Below are positions 39,537-49,575 of a stretch of DNA of 64,000 nt, piece after piece. Each line of letters opens with the position of its first letter. Positions within the stretch are counted from its first letter, which is position 1. Below the pieces are notes generated by a model, which did not search any database, had not been told where the DNA came from, and worked only from the letters and a program-made list of their open reading frames with translations. This stretch comes from Vanessa cardui (lineage: Eukaryota > Arthropoda > Insecta > Lepidoptera > Nymphalidae). A program made the position numbers and the translations under genes. Location of the stretch: NCBI RefSeq assembly GCF_905220365.1, contig NC_061154.1, positions 1-64,000 on the forward strand. The letters run 5' to 3'.

Positions 39537-41735
39537 GTGAGTGTCCATGGCCGTCGCCTCCTCCCCAGTCCTCGGCTGTTCTTGTGCCGCAGCCGGTGGT
39601 CGAACCGGCTGCGAGGAGCTGGTTGCCTTCTTCTTGGCGGTCTTCGGCGGATGAGCCGGTTTTGTCCTCGCCGTTGTGGCGGTGGGTCTCACACAGGCCT
39701 TCGACCCGATCCGGTGCTCGGCTGGCTTTCCAGACGCCGCACATATAACGCAGTGCGGCGTCTTGGCAGAGCAGGTGCCAGCCTTGTGGCCGGGCTGACC
39801 GCAGCGGTAACATAATTGGCTGCGATCAACCTCAGCGGTGCACCGTGCCCCCGCGTGTCCACCCTCCAGACACCGGTAGCACCGGAAAGGCCTCGGCGGT
39901 AGGAGCGTGACCTGCGCCGAGACCCACCCCACCAGGAGTCTGCTGTCCCTTAGCTTTCTGGCCGCCGCTAAGGGACAGCTCACGTGGGTAGTCCCGAGTC
40001 CGGAGACCCCCTGACGTATCGTGCCCGCCTTGACCTGATCAGGCGGGCATCCTCCGGTCTTGGAGACGGCAGCGACGACCTCCTCCGTCGTCGCAGAGTC
40101 ATCCAGGCCCGAAATGCGCAAAACCGCGCATTTGGTGGGCCTGGACACTCGGACGTCGTCCGACCCCAGTGACGCCCTGAGCTTTTCCGCTAGGGCGTCA
40201 GCTTTGGGACCACTGGTGGCCCCCGAGACCTCCAGGAGTCGGCCTCCGGTGGCAGTCGTTTTGCACCGGAGGCCCGTTATGCCGAGATCGCTCAGTGAGA
40301 TCTCGGCTTTGGCTTTGGCCAAGATGCCAGCATAGGAGAGGCCCCGCTCCTCCGCTCCTGGCTGCAGGGTGAGAGCCACTGCAGTGGAGCGGGGAGTCCT
40401 GAGCCTCGCAGGCCGGCGCTTGGCCGCCGCGACTCTCTCCTCCTTCTTCTTCTGGGCCTCTTTTTTAGCCCGCTGGCGCGCCTCCTTCTTCTTCTTCTTG
40501 GCGTCGCCCGCAACCTTCCACTCCGCGTCGGGTGTTGACGGGGGGTTGCGCGACGCCGGTCTGTCTCGTCCATCGGGTTGGGTGACACGGGGCGCTGCGG
40601 CTTGGGCCGCACTTGCCTTTTTGGCCGCCTTCGACTTCCCTTTTTTGGCAGCAGCCGCTTGTGCCGGTTGGGTGGCACGGGGCGCTGCGGCTTTGGCCGC
40701 ATATGTCGGCGCCGGTGCGCTGCGCTGGTCTGCAGCTAGGGGGGGACGTAAAATCCTCCCCTCGAGCACCGAGAAACGAGCGTTAAAGCTCGCCATCTCC
40801 TGACGGATCAGGCGAGCCAGCTCCGTCTCCTGCGGCGACTGCTGCTGTTGCTGCGGTTGCGGCGTGGCGTCAGGCGTGGCGCTCAGAAGGCCCACCTCCC
40901 GCCTGAGGTGTTCGCGGCGGAAGTTGGCCATCTCGGCCTTGAGCTCTGTTTGCTCTTTCCTGAGCGCCTCGACCTGTGCTGCGAGCCTGGTGTTCTGGGC
41001 CCGCAGCAGCGCCGTCTCCTCGGTATCGGTGCGGGTGAGCAGCACCTGGGCGCACTCCAGAATTGAGGCCGTAGCCTCTTTAAGCGCCTTCTGGCTGCAG
41101 CCGCTAAGGCCCTTGGAGACCTTGCCCACCCTTTTTATCGCCGCAACCGCGTCCGTCATCCTCCGGTTGAGGTCGGAGGCAGGTAGCTCCTCTGCCTCGA
41201 CCTCTAAGGCAGCAGAGTCTGACGACTCCGACCGAGGAGTGGCTCTCCCTTCCACCACCCTCTTGGTCAGAGCCGCGATCTGCCGCTCGTCCTCCTCCAG
41301 TTTTTCGGCGGCTGCTGCAGCCTTCGTCGCAGCCGCGGCCTCGCGTCTTGATAGACCGATACCGGCATATTTGCCGGTAGTAGTCGGTCTACCTTTTCTA
41401 GTCGGTGTGTCGCTGCGAGCAGAGTCCGACCCAGAATCCGGGACCTCTCTCGCGCGTTTCCGTGAGCGCTTCGAGGTGGCGCTCACCGCGCTCGCCACGC
41501 TCATCTTGCTGGATACGCTGTCGGTGTCCGACAGCTCACCCAGTCGCTCCAGCCGTACTACTGGCATCCTCATCTTAGGCAAATCATTGTCCGTTGTCAT
41601 CGCGTTAAAGTTGTTAGAAATGATCGATCTGGCATCCCTGTCCCCTCCAGATTCGACGGGACTGTCCGATCCGTGAGGCGGATCGGAGAGGGATTGAAAC
41701 CCCCCTGGAGAATTAATTCTGTTAGATGCACTCAT
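39534..41735 (-). CDS. ORF1 Gag-like protein of E9
   Basis: 733 residues from ATG 41735 (MSASNRINSPGG). The frame is open 46 codons further up through a hydrophobic stretch (FFFLLPLFFLLLLFY), but the MSA start is the one shared with family A. The first 35 residues resemble E2/E5/E6; beyond that similarity to A falls sharply. Contains RKGRPTTTGKYAGIG (AT-hook-like), a long Ala/Glu/Lys coiled-coil region, a Gln run near the middle, an Ala/Lys-rich linker with AKKGKSKAAKK, and three knuckles at about 617-681 (CYRCLEGGHAGARC, CYRCGQPGHKAGTC, CVIC...H...C). Confidence 0.91.
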   Translation of the reverse strand: MSASNRINSPGGFQSLSDPPHGSDSPVESGGDRDARSIISNNFNAMTTDNDLPKMRMPVVRLERLGELSDTDSVSSKMSVASAVSATSKRSRKRAREVPDSGSDSARSDTPTRKGRPTTTGKYAGIGLSRREAAAATKAAAAAEKLEEDERQIAALTKRVVEGRATPRSESSDSAALEVEAEELPASDLNRRMTDAVAAIKRVGKVSKGLSGCSQKALKEATASILECAQVLLTRTDTEETALLRAQNTRLAAQVEALRKEQTELKAEMANFRREHLRREVGLLSATPDATPQPQQQQQSPQETELARLIRQEMASFNARFSVLEGRILRPPLAADQRSAPAPTYAAKAAAPRATQPAQAAAAKKGKSKAAKKASAAQAAAPRVTQPDGRDRPASRNPPSTPDAEWKVAGDAKKKKKEARQRAKKEAQKKKEERVAAAKRRPARLRTPRSTAVALTLQPGAEERGLSYAGILAKAKAEISLSDLGITGLRCKTTATGGRLLEVSGATSGPKADALAEKLRASLGSDDVRVSRPTKCAVLRISGLDDSATTEEVVAAVSKTGGCPPDQVKAGTIRQGVSGLGTTHVSCPLAAARKLRDSRLLVGWVSAQVTLLPPRPFRCYRCLEGGHAGARCTAEVDRSQLCYRCGQPGHKAGTCSAKTPHCVICAASGKPAEHRIGSKACVRPTATTARTKPAHPPKTAKKKATSSSQPVRPPAAAQEQPRTGEEATAMDTH

Positions 41736-42214
41736 GTTTACGTTGTTTGCCGGGGCTGCCGGCGAAGAAGAATAAAAGAGTAAAAGAAGAAAGAACAAAG
41801 GAAGAAGGAAAAAGAAATGCAGTCGGGACCGAACTACCCTCCGGCCATGCATCCCATCGCGCTGCGTAGCCACTTGGGATTTGGGGTTATTTTTTATCGA
41901 GGTTGTCTTCCTCTAACAAAAAATTAAATTTACAAAATTTACAAACCTACTTTAAAATACAAATAAAATAAAATAAAATAAAATATTTATACCCTACCTA
42001 ATAATTATAAAACTAATCAATATATATTTACAGAATATATTTACACTCCTTCTCTGCCACGGGGCCGCGCACACAGTCCACTCTGAAAACAGAGAAAGAC
42101 CGGAAGCGACCCGTGGCATGCCCTCCGCGTCAGTCTTAGCCGTGGCCGGCGAGCAAGCTCAAGCCGGCCCCGTTGCCCAGGGTGCGCCACGAGGAGGCGA
42201 CTGACATGCACCCC
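41736..42214 (-). promoter_or_regulatory. 5' UTR / probable internal promoter of E9
   Basis: 479 bp. AT-rich at about 41890-42050. The terminal part carries the same initiator-like TCAGTC and the CTCTG-AAAA-CAGAG and GCCGGC hairpins as E2. Confidence 0.55.
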
Positions 42215-42218
42215 AACC
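42215..42218. repeat. Single telomeric unit remnant (AACC)
   Basis: Only AACC separates the E9 5' end from the E10 tail. With one base hidden in the poly(A), this is exactly one 5-bp repeat between two insertion sites. Confidence 0.9.
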
Positions 42219-42399
42219 TTTTTTTTTTTTTTTTTTTTATGGTTGGGAAATCCATCATGGAGACCCTCCGCTCTGGGGGAAGAGCGAAGGGTACTGTCAG
42301 ACTCTTACTGACTAAAACCCAACCCGTGTCCTCCAATTGCCCGTGTGTCGGAGGGGCGGGTATCGCCGAAGCATTCGTCGCACCCCTCCGACGGGCGTT

Positions 42400-42430
42400 G
42401 GCGCGCCTGATGTAAAGAGTCAGGCGCGCC
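42400..42430 (-). repeat. 3' UTR hairpin of E10
   Basis: Same 11-base arms and TGTAAAGAG loop as E9. Confidence 0.8.
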
Positions 42431-42568
42431 CCGTCAATCACTGCGGCTGTCCACCCGGCCGCAGGACTCCACTACGAGGCGCGCGTGCGGAACACGACGC
42501 CGCCGCCTCGAGGCCTGTTGCTGGTCGGACGGCGAGACGCCCCGAGTCTGCCGTCCGCAGGCCACGCC

Positions 42569-45500
42569 CTAGGGTGGTCGTAAGTCGGCGACCACCCTGC
42601 GACGCCCAGTTCGTCTGCTGCGGGAGGGGAGAGAGGAGGCAGCCTCTCTCTCCCTTTCCGCCGCCTCCTTTGCGAGCATCACTTCCTCGCAGAAGGTGGC
42701 GACGGCGCTCCACCCTGCCTCGCTCCGTACCATCGTGGAGACGACGGCCGGAAGCGAGAGGTTTCCCGCAGCGACACCGACGGCCGCGACGAGGTCACGG
42801 CGCTGCTCAGCCCATGCTGGGCATTCCGCCAACGTGTGCAACGCCGTATCGTCGCGACCATCGCCACAATGGTGGCACTGGGACGTCGGCTCCCGACCTA
42901 TGCGACACAGGTACCTACCGAAGCATCCGTGTCCAGTAAGCACCTGCGTCAGCCGGAAGCTGAGGGCGCCGTGGCTCCTAGTGAGCCACTCCTTCAAAAC
43001 GGGCCTCACCGCCGCAATAGCGACGGCTTGCCCTGCCGTGGGTCGCGCCAAGCGCGTCTCCCACTCCTCCACTGAGACCTGGCGGAGCTCTGCCCTGCGT
43101 GCCTCGATCTGTCGAGGCACCAGGCGCTCACCCCGCTCGACCGCCTCCGCGCGCCACCAATAGAGCGACGCGAGGAGCTTAGCGTCGAGGTCCCAGGGCG
43201 GCGATCCGGCTAGGAGGCTCGCTGCCTCGAAGGAGATCGTACGGTATCCCCTTATCATCCTGACGGCCATCGCGCGCTGTGGCCTTCTCAGCGCGGCGAC
43301 GTTGCGGGCCGTCAGGGCATCCGCCCACACTGGCGCGGCGTATAGCGCCATCGACCGTACGACCCCCATGTAGAGCCTCCTGCATGAGGAGTTGGGCCCC
43401 CCCAGATTGGGCAGCAAGCGCGAGAGCGCTGAAGCGGCGCCCAACAACCGGGGGGCGAGCCGTGTAAAGTGCGGCTCGAAGTTCCACCTACTGTCGAGGA
43501 TGAGTCCTAGATATTTCATCTTCGACTCGACAGCGATGGACACCCCTCCTACCATGATGCTGGACCCGGGAGGCGGCTTCGTCCTCGGCCCGTGAAAACA
43601 CAGGGCTTCCGACTTGTGCAATGCCACCTCCAAGCCCAGCCGCCGGATCCTTCCCACGGCATGCGCGACACCAGCAGTCGCGCGTATGGCCGCCTGCCGG
43701 TACGTCTTTCCACGTGCTGTAACCAGCGTGTCGTCGGCGTAACAAATGACGCCGACGCCGTGGATGAACGCACCGCGCAGGGCCCAGTCGTACCCCACGT
43801 TCCACAGGAGTGGACCCAAAACGGAACCCTGTGGAACGCCGCACGACGTCTCCCGACGACCCCACCTCTCGCGACCCGGGTACACGACCGCTCGGTTCGA
43901 CAAGTAGGCCGCGACCACGCGTTGGAGGTAGCGCGGCACTCCGTGGTATCGGAGTGCTTCCCTGATGGTACTCCAAGGCAAGGTGTTGAAAGCGTTGGCG
44001 ATGTCGAGCGACACCGCCAAGACCACCTCACCCCGGGCGACTGCCTCCTCCGCGAGGGCCTTCACGCGCATGATCGCGTCGACCGTCGAACGCCCCTGGC
44101 GGAAGCCGAATTGGTTCTCCGCCAAATCCGGCCCCACCCTGGTCATGTGCTGAACGAGGCGACTGGCGATGACACGCTCGAAGATCTTACACACCTCGTC
44201 CAGCAACACGATCGGTCGGTACGCAGATGGCGAGTCTGCGGGTCGTCCCTCCTTCTTGAGCAAGACCAGCTTCCCGGTCTTCCACCGGCTTGGAAACTGG
44301 CCTCGCTCCAAGCATGCGCTCAGCAGCCCTGAGAGTCGTGGCCCGAGTTCTCTCAGGGCGAGGACCCACGCACGGCCTGGAATGCCGTCGGGTCCAGGGG
44401 CGGTGTTCCTGATGCGAGCCACCGCCCCTCTGAGCTCTGCCCGGGTAACCGCGGGCACGTCTTCATCGTCCTCTTCCGCGTCCCTGTGAGGCGGAACCAT
44501 AGCCGGTGGTGTGTGCTCCGGTCTAGATGGAAACAGAGCACCCACCACCTCCTCCAGCAGCTGCGGCTGGAGACTCCGGGACAGTGGGGGAGCCGACTGG
44601 CGCAACTTGCCCCTCACCATCAGGTAAGGGCGTCCCCACGGATCTAGGTCCAGAGTCTCCACCAGCTCGTCGTTGGCCTGGGCCTTGGCTCTGACGATGG
44701 CCAACTGGAGTGCGCTCTTCGCCTCCCTGTAGCTAGCGTACAGTTCCGCCTCTTCACTCTCCTGCGCTTCTTCGGCCGCCGCTGTAAAGGGGCGGCGGCC
44801 TCTCCTCCGTCGTCGGCACCTCGCGTACTGGCGTCGCATCTGCGTGCATTCGTTGCGCAACTGCGCAATCGACTGCGCCCACCAGTACACTTGGCGCCTA
44901 GCTGACAACGGCCGGACTCGGGGCATGCCAGCGTCGCAGATTTGCGACATGCTCTCCCGGAACCACTCCGCCTCGTCGTCGATGTCGGCAGGCCTGTCTG
45001 GCGAATCCAGCCAGGCCTTGACGATCGAGGCCTCCAGGAGAGCCTCCCTGTCCAGCCGCTTCAGCGCCCATCGCGGACCGTCTCCGTGCCGACCTGCCGC
45101 TTGGATCGGCCGAATCGAAGTTCGGGCAGAGACGCTAAACCGAATGTACCGATGGTCGGATAGCGTCTCGACGTCCTCGACGACGTGCCAGTCGAGGACG
45201 TTGCGCGCGAGAGCGGGGCTAGCGAACGTGAGGTCCACTATAGACCCACCCCGCTGCCGCACGCACGTCTGCACCGAACCCCGATTCAGGAGAAGCAGGC
45301 CCAGCTCGACCGCCCACTCCTCCACTAGCTCACCCCGCGCGTCCGTAGACGGGGAACCCCAAGCCGTAGACTTGGCGTTGAAGTCCCCCAGGACGATCAC
45401 GGGGCGAGGACAGCCACGACGGACAACCGTGGCCAACTCCAGGGTGACACTCTCCAGATCGGCGAGAGAAAGGCTGGGGGCGAAATATACCCCCACGACC

Positions 45501-45757
45501 ATGATGTCACCCCAGACTGCCGCGACATAGCCCCGCCCTCGAGTAACAGTCTCGAAGGGAAGCGTGTCGGCGGCGGACCTCCGGATCAACGCCACCGAGC
45601 GGTTATCGTCGCACACCCAGTCATCCCTGGGCGGCACGAAGTACGGCTCGGCGACGGCGGTCAAATCGATCGACCACTGCGCCATGCTCTGGAGCAAGAG
45701 ATCCTGAGCCCTGGCGCAGTGGTTGATATTGGCTTGGAGGAGACGACGTAGAGCCAT
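42569..45757 (-). CDS. ORF2 endonuclease-reverse transcriptase of E10
   Basis: 1062 residues, uninterrupted. The frame is open 71 codons upstream of the chosen ATG, but that part overlaps ORF1; MALRRLLQANINHCARAQDLL is the conserved N-terminus. EN: E37 in AEPYFV, D125 in GDFNAKSTAWGSP, SDHRYI near 200. RT: FRQGRSTVDAI, LDIANAFN, GVPQGSVLGPLLWN, YADD at 673-676. C-terminal CHHCGDGRDDTALHTLAEC. Compared with family A it has an insertion with the basic run RCRRRRRGRRPF before RT. Catalytic residues are all present, so it may be active. Confidence 0.95.
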   Translation of the reverse strand: MALRRLLQANINHCARAQDLLLQSMAQWSIDLTAVAEPYFVPPRDDWVCDDNRSVALIRRSAADTLPFETVTRGRGYVAAVWGDIMVVGVYFAPSLSLADLESVTLELATVVRRGCPRPVIVLGDFNAKSTAWGSPSTDARGELVEEWAVELGLLLLNRGSVQTCVRQRGGSIVDLTFASPALARNVLDWHVVEDVETLSDHRYIRFSVSARTSIRPIQAAGRHGDGPRWALKRLDREALLEASIVKAWLDSPDRPADIDDEAEWFRESMSQICDAGMPRVRPLSARRQVYWWAQSIAQLRNECTQMRRQYARCRRRRRGRRPFTAAAEEAQESEEAELYASYREAKSALQLAIVRAKAQANDELVETLDLDPWGRPYLMVRGKLRQSAPPLSRSLQPQLLEEVVGALFPSRPEHTPPAMVPPHRDAEEDDEDVPAVTRAELRGAVARIRNTAPGPDGIPGRAWVLALRELGPRLSGLLSACLERGQFPSRWKTGKLVLLKKEGRPADSPSAYRPIVLLDEVCKIFERVIASRLVQHMTRVGPDLAENQFGFRQGRSTVDAIMRVKALAEEAVARGEVVLAVSLDIANAFNTLPWSTIREALRYHGVPRYLQRVVAAYLSNRAVVYPGRERWGRRETSCGVPQGSVLGPLLWNVGYDWALRGAFIHGVGVICYADDTLVTARGKTYRQAAIRATAGVAHAVGRIRRLGLEVALHKSEALCFHGPRTKPPPGSSIMVGGVSIAVESKMKYLGLILDSRWNFEPHFTRLAPRLLGAASALSRLLPNLGGPNSSCRRLYMGVVRSMALYAAPVWADALTARNVAALRRPQRAMAVRMIRGYRTISFEAASLLAGSPPWDLDAKLLASLYWWRAEAVERGERLVPRQIEARRAELRQVSVEEWETRLARPTAGQAVAIAAVRPVLKEWLTRSHGALSFRLTQVLTGHGCFGRYLCRIGREPTSQCHHCGDGRDDTALHTLAECPAWAEQRRDLVAAVGVAAGNLSLPAVVSTMVRSEAGWSAVATFCEEVMLAKEAAEREREAASSLPSRSRRTGRRRVVADLRPP

Positions 45758-45759
45758 TA
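45755..45759 (-). promoter_or_regulatory. TAATG stop-start overlap of E10
   Basis: ORF1 ends AMDTQ then TAA, overlapping the ORF2 ATG by one base. Confidence 0.85.
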
Positions 45760-47946
45760 CTGCGTGTCCATGGCCATCGCCTCCTCCCCAGTCCTCGGCT
45801 GTTCTTGTGCCGCAGCCGGTGGTCGAACCGGCTGCGAGGAGCTGGTTGCCTTCTTCTTGGCGGTCTTCGGCGGATGAGCCGGTTGTGCCTTCGCCGTGGT
45901 TTTTGGAGTGGGTCTTGCACAGGCCTTCGACCCGATCTTGTGGTCGGCTGGCTTTCCAGACGCCGCACATATAACGCAGTGCGGCGTCTTGGCAGAGCAG
46001 GTGCCAGCCTTGTGACCGGGCTGACCGCAGCGGTAACAGAGTTGGCTGCGGTCTACCTCAGCGGTGCACTGTGCCCCCGCGTGTCCACCTTCCAGACACC
46101 GGTAGCACCTGAAAGGCCTCGGTGGTAATAATGTGACCTGCGCCGAGACCCACCCCACCAGGAGTCTGCTGTCCCTTAGCTTTCTGGCCGCCGCTAAGGG
46201 ACAGCTCACGTGGGTAGTCCCGAGTCCGGAGACCCCCCGACGTATCGTGCCCGCCTTGACCTGATCAGGCGGGCATCCTCCGGTCTTGGAGACGGCAGCG
46301 ACGACCTCCTCCGTCGTCGCAGAGTCATCCAGGCCCGAAATGCGCAAAACCGCGCATTTGGTGGGCCTGGACACTCGGACGTCGTCCGACCCCAGTGACG
46401 CCCTGAGCTTTTCCGCTAGGGCGTCGGCTTTGGGACCACTCGTGGCCCCCGAGACCTCCAGGAGTCGGCCTCCGGTGGCAGTCGTTTTGCACCGGAGGCC
46501 CGTTATGCCGAGATCGCTCAGCGAGATCTCGGCTTTGGCTTTGGCCAAGATACCCGCATAGGAGAGGCCTCGCTCCTCCGCTCCTGGCTGCAGGGTGAGA
46601 GCCACTGCAGTGGAGCGGGGAGTCCTGAGCCTCGCAGGCCTGCGCTTGGCCGCCGCGACTCCCTCCTCCTTCTTTTTCTGGGCCTCCTTTTTAGCCCGCT
46701 GGCGCGCCTTTTTGCTGCGTTTAGCGGCGCCCGCAACCTCCCATTCCGCCTCGGGTCTTGACACCGGTCTTTTTTCACTGGCAGCCGTTTGTACCGGATG
46801 GACGGCACGGGGCGCTGCGGCTTGGGCCGCACTTGCCTTTTTGGCCGCCTTCGACTTCCCTTTTTTGGCAGCAGCCGCTTGTGCCGGTTGGGTGGCACGG
46901 GACGCTGCGGCTTTGGCCGCATATGTCGGCGCCGGTGCGCTGCGCTGGTCTGCAGCTAGGGGGGGACGTAGAATCCTCCCCTCGAGCACCGAGAAACGAG
47001 CGTTAAAGCTCGCCATCTCCTGACGGATCAGGCGAACCAGCTCCGTCTCTTGCGGCGACTGCTGCTGTTGCTGCGGTTGCAGCGTGGCGTCAGGTGTGGC
47101 GCTCAGAAGGCCCACCTCCCGCCTGAGGTGTTCCCGGCGGAAGTTGGCCATCTCGGCCTTGAGCTCGAGGTGCTCTTTTCTGAGCGCCTCCACCTGTGCT
47201 GCGAGCCTGGTGTTCTGGGCCCGCAGCAGCGCCGTCTCCTCCGTGTCAGTGCGGGTGAGCAGCACCTGGGCGCACTCCAGAATTGAGGCCGTAGCCTCTT
47301 TAAGCGCCTTCTGGCTACAGCCGCTAAGGCCCTTGGAGACCTTGCCCACCCGTCTGATGGCTGCAACCGCGTCCGTCATCCTCCGGTTGAGGTCGGAGGC
47401 AGGTAGCTCCTCTGCCTCGACCTCTAAGGCAGCAGAGTCTGACGACTCCGACCGAGGAGTGGCTCTCCCTTCCACCACCCTCTTGGTCAGAGCCGCGATC
47501 TGCCGCTCGTCTTCCATTTGTTTTTCGGCGGCTGCTGCAGCCTTCGTCGCAGCCGCGGCCTCGCGTCTTGATAGACCGATACCGGCATATTTGCCGGTAG
47601 TAGTCGGTCTACCTTTCCTAGTCGGTGTGTCGCTGCGAGCAGAGTCCGACCCAGAATCCGGGACCTCTCTCGCGCGTTTCCGTGAACGCTTCGACACCGC
47701 GCTCGCCATACTCATCCGACTGGATGCGCTGTCGGCGTCCGACAGCTCACCCAGTCGCTCCAATCTAACCACAGGTACCCTCATCGTTTGCAAATCATAG
47801 TCAGTTGTGGTCGCGGTAAGGTCGTTTGAAGGAATCCATCTGGCATCTTTGTCCCCTCCAGATTCGATGGGACGGTCCGATCCGTGAGGCGGATCGGAGA
47901 GGGACTGAAACCCCCCTGGAGATATATTTTTTTCGGATGCACTCAT
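45757..47946 (-). CDS. ORF1 Gag-like protein of E10
   Basis: 729 residues from ATG 47946 (MSASEKNISPGG). An upstream in-frame extension to 48126 includes a hydrophobic segment like that of E9 and is judged leader sequence. RKGRPTTTGKYAGIGLS, coiled coil with AQNTRLAAQVEALRKEHLEL, QPQQQQQSPQE, KKGKSKAAKKASAAQAA linker, and knuckles at about 612-676 (CYRCLEGGHAGAQC, CYRCGQPGHKAGTC, CVIC...H...C). The linker differs from E9 by small in-frame indels. Confidence 0.92.
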   Translation of the reverse strand: MSASEKNISPGGFQSLSDPPHGSDRPIESGGDKDARWIPSNDLTATTTDYDLQTMRVPVVRLERLGELSDADSASSRMSMASAVSKRSRKRAREVPDSGSDSARSDTPTRKGRPTTTGKYAGIGLSRREAAAATKAAAAAEKQMEDERQIAALTKRVVEGRATPRSESSDSAALEVEAEELPASDLNRRMTDAVAAIRRVGKVSKGLSGCSQKALKEATASILECAQVLLTRTDTEETALLRAQNTRLAAQVEALRKEHLELKAEMANFRREHLRREVGLLSATPDATLQPQQQQQSPQETELVRLIRQEMASFNARFSVLEGRILRPPLAADQRSAPAPTYAAKAAASRATQPAQAAAAKKGKSKAAKKASAAQAAAPRAVHPVQTAASEKRPVSRPEAEWEVAGAAKRSKKARQRAKKEAQKKKEEGVAAAKRRPARLRTPRSTAVALTLQPGAEERGLSYAGILAKAKAEISLSDLGITGLRCKTTATGGRLLEVSGATSGPKADALAEKLRASLGSDDVRVSRPTKCAVLRISGLDDSATTEEVVAAVSKTGGCPPDQVKAGTIRRGVSGLGTTHVSCPLAAARKLRDSRLLVGWVSAQVTLLPPRPFRCYRCLEGGHAGAQCTAEVDRSQLCYRCGQPGHKAGTCSAKTPHCVICAASGKPADHKIGSKACARPTPKTTAKAQPAHPPKTAKKKATSSSQPVRPPAAAQEQPRTGEEAMAMDTQ

Positions 47947-48431
47947 ATTTAGGTTTTTTGCCGGGGCTGCCGGCGAAGAAGTATAAAAGACTAAAAGAAG
48001 AAAGAATAAAGGAAGAAGGAAAAAGAAATGCAGTCGGGACCGAACTACCCTCCGGCCATGCATCCCATCGCGCTGCGTAGCCACTTGGGATTCGGGGTTA
48101 TTTTTTATCGAGGTTGTCTTCCTCAAAACAAAAAATTAAATTTACAAAAATTTACTACCTACAATTAAACACAAATAAAAGAAAATATTTATAACCTAAC
48201 CTAATAATTATTAAACTAATTAATATATATTATATTTACAGAATATATTTACACTCCTTCTCTGCCACGGGGCCGCGCACACAGTCCACTCTGAAAACAG
48301 AGAAAGACCGGGAGCGACCCGTGGCATGCCCTCCGTGTCAGTCTTAGCCGTGGCCGGCGAGCAAGCTCAAGCCGGCCCCGTTGCCCAGGGTGCGCCACGA
48401 GGAGGCGACTGACATGCACCCCATGCACCCC
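47947..48431 (-). promoter_or_regulatory. 5' UTR / probable internal promoter of E10
   Basis: 485 bp. The same initiator-like TCAGTC and hairpins as E9, with an extra copy of the outermost GGGGTGCAT at the tip. Confidence 0.55.
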
Positions 48432-48495
48432 AACCTAACCTAACCTAACCTAACCTAACCTAACCTAACCTAACCTAACCTAACCTAACCTAACC
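48432..48495. repeat. Telomeric AACCT array
   Basis: 64 bp of perfect units between E10 and E11. Confidence 0.97.
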
Positions 48496-49245
48496 TTTTT
48501 TTTTTTTGTTTTACGAGGAGGAAAGGCATTTACGCCTCCCGCCCGGCCGGGGGACCGGGACGGGTATGTGGGACTCGACCGGGGCCATAAGGGCCCCGTG
48601 CCAGGGCAGAAGGCCCTGTCCTACCCACTAAAACCTCCTCGGGTTTCCACCGTACCGCGTGATGGAGGGGCTACGGGAACGCTAGAGCATACTTCCGCGG
48701 CCCCCTCGCGGCGACCGCCTTGAGGCGGTCAAATCTTTGAATGCGCGCCCAGAGGCGCGCCTTCCTCCGTTGCCTCCGTCCAGTAAACGTGACGGACTCC
48801 CCCGAGTCCGCCACTGGAGGCTGGGCGCCAACAATGCTGACGCCCTGGTGGCGGCGGATAAGATGACAGGCTCCGCCGCCGACCGACCGGTGTATCTCCA
48901 CACCTATAAACAGTGGACCACCACGCATCAGATGGTGGACCACCACTCCTCCTTCAGTGCTCGTAACGAGCCCTCCGCTCTATATATAAATATTTACAAT
49001 AGTTACAAATAATACAATATTTACAAATAATACAATATTTACATGTATACATATATTACATATATATACTCCTCCGCTAATTGCCAGCAAGGCCGCTCAC
49101 ATAGTCCACTCCGCCGCAATCGGAGAAGTACTAGGAGCGACCCCGCGGCCTTCCTCCGTGTCAGTCTTAGCCGCGGCCGGCGAGCAAGCTCAAGCCGGCC
49201 CCGTTGCCCAGGGTGCGCCACGAGGAGGCGACTGACATGCACCCC
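48496..49245 (-). mobile_element. E11, short non-autonomous element (family S)
   Basis: Short tail (48496-48507, 12 bases), body about 738 bp. Together with E15-E17 it forms the second S subgroup: GTAACGAGCCCTCCGC in place of ATAAAGAGCCCTCCGT before the AT-rich middle. The hairpin loop at about 48743-48760 reads CAGA where E1 has CAAG, with GCGCGCC arms kept. Confidence 0.85.
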
Positions 49246-49249
49246 AACC
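49246..49249. repeat. Single telomeric unit remnant (AACC)
   Basis: E11 and E12 are separated by just AACC, as at 42215. Confidence 0.9.
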
Positions 49250-49575
49250 TTTTTTTTTTTTTTTTTTGTTTTACTAGGAGGAAATGCATTTACGCATTCC
49301 GCCCGGCCGAAGGGGGACCGGGACGGATATGTGGGACTCCCGGGGCAGAAGGCCCCGTCCTACCCACTAAAACCTCCTAGGATTTCCGCCTCTCCGCAAG
49401 GCGGCAGGGCCACGGGAACGCGTTTGGCTCACCACCGCGACCCTGCCAGCGGCTGTCGCAAATGAGGGCGACACTTCGCGAAAGGCACGCCAGGGTGTTA
49501 CGGCGCACCTTCCGACACTCCGCCTCCGTCTGAACCGTGACGGACTCCCCCCGAGTCCGCCACTGGAGGCTAGGC

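Larger units (their letters stand above)
35988..42214 (-). mobile_element. E9, full-length family B retrotransposon, ORF2 frameshifted
   Basis: Tail 35988-36016, 3' UTR 36017-36346, ORF2 to 39534, ORF1 39534-41735, 5' UTR 41736-42214; 6227 bp. The 3' UTR is unlike family A apart from one TGTAAA-loop hairpin. The terminal 130 bp of the 5' UTR is almost identical to that of E2/E5. No TTAGG unit beyond AACC separates it from E10. Confidence 0.93.
42219..48431 (-). mobile_element. E10, full-length family B retrotransposon, apparently intact
   Basis: Tail 42219-42238, 3' UTR 42239-42568, ORF2 42569-45757, ORF1 45757-47946, 5' UTR 47947-48431. The outermost 5' bases are partly duplicated: ATGCACCCC appears twice in a row on + (48414-48431). 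Very similar to E9 in both ORFs. Confidence 0.94.

Noticed and set aside
39534..39813. ORF2 starting upstream within ORF1 (also in E7, E10, E13)
   Set aside because: The extra 39-93 codons overlap ORF1, differ between copies and precede the invariant MALR start placed at the stop-start overlap.
41736..41873. Hydrophobic leader upstream of family B ORF1 as a signal peptide
   Set aside because: It lies upstream of the MSA start shared with family A. In E6 an in-frame stop separates the same region from ORF1. A secreted Gag makes little sense for a nuclear retroelement.
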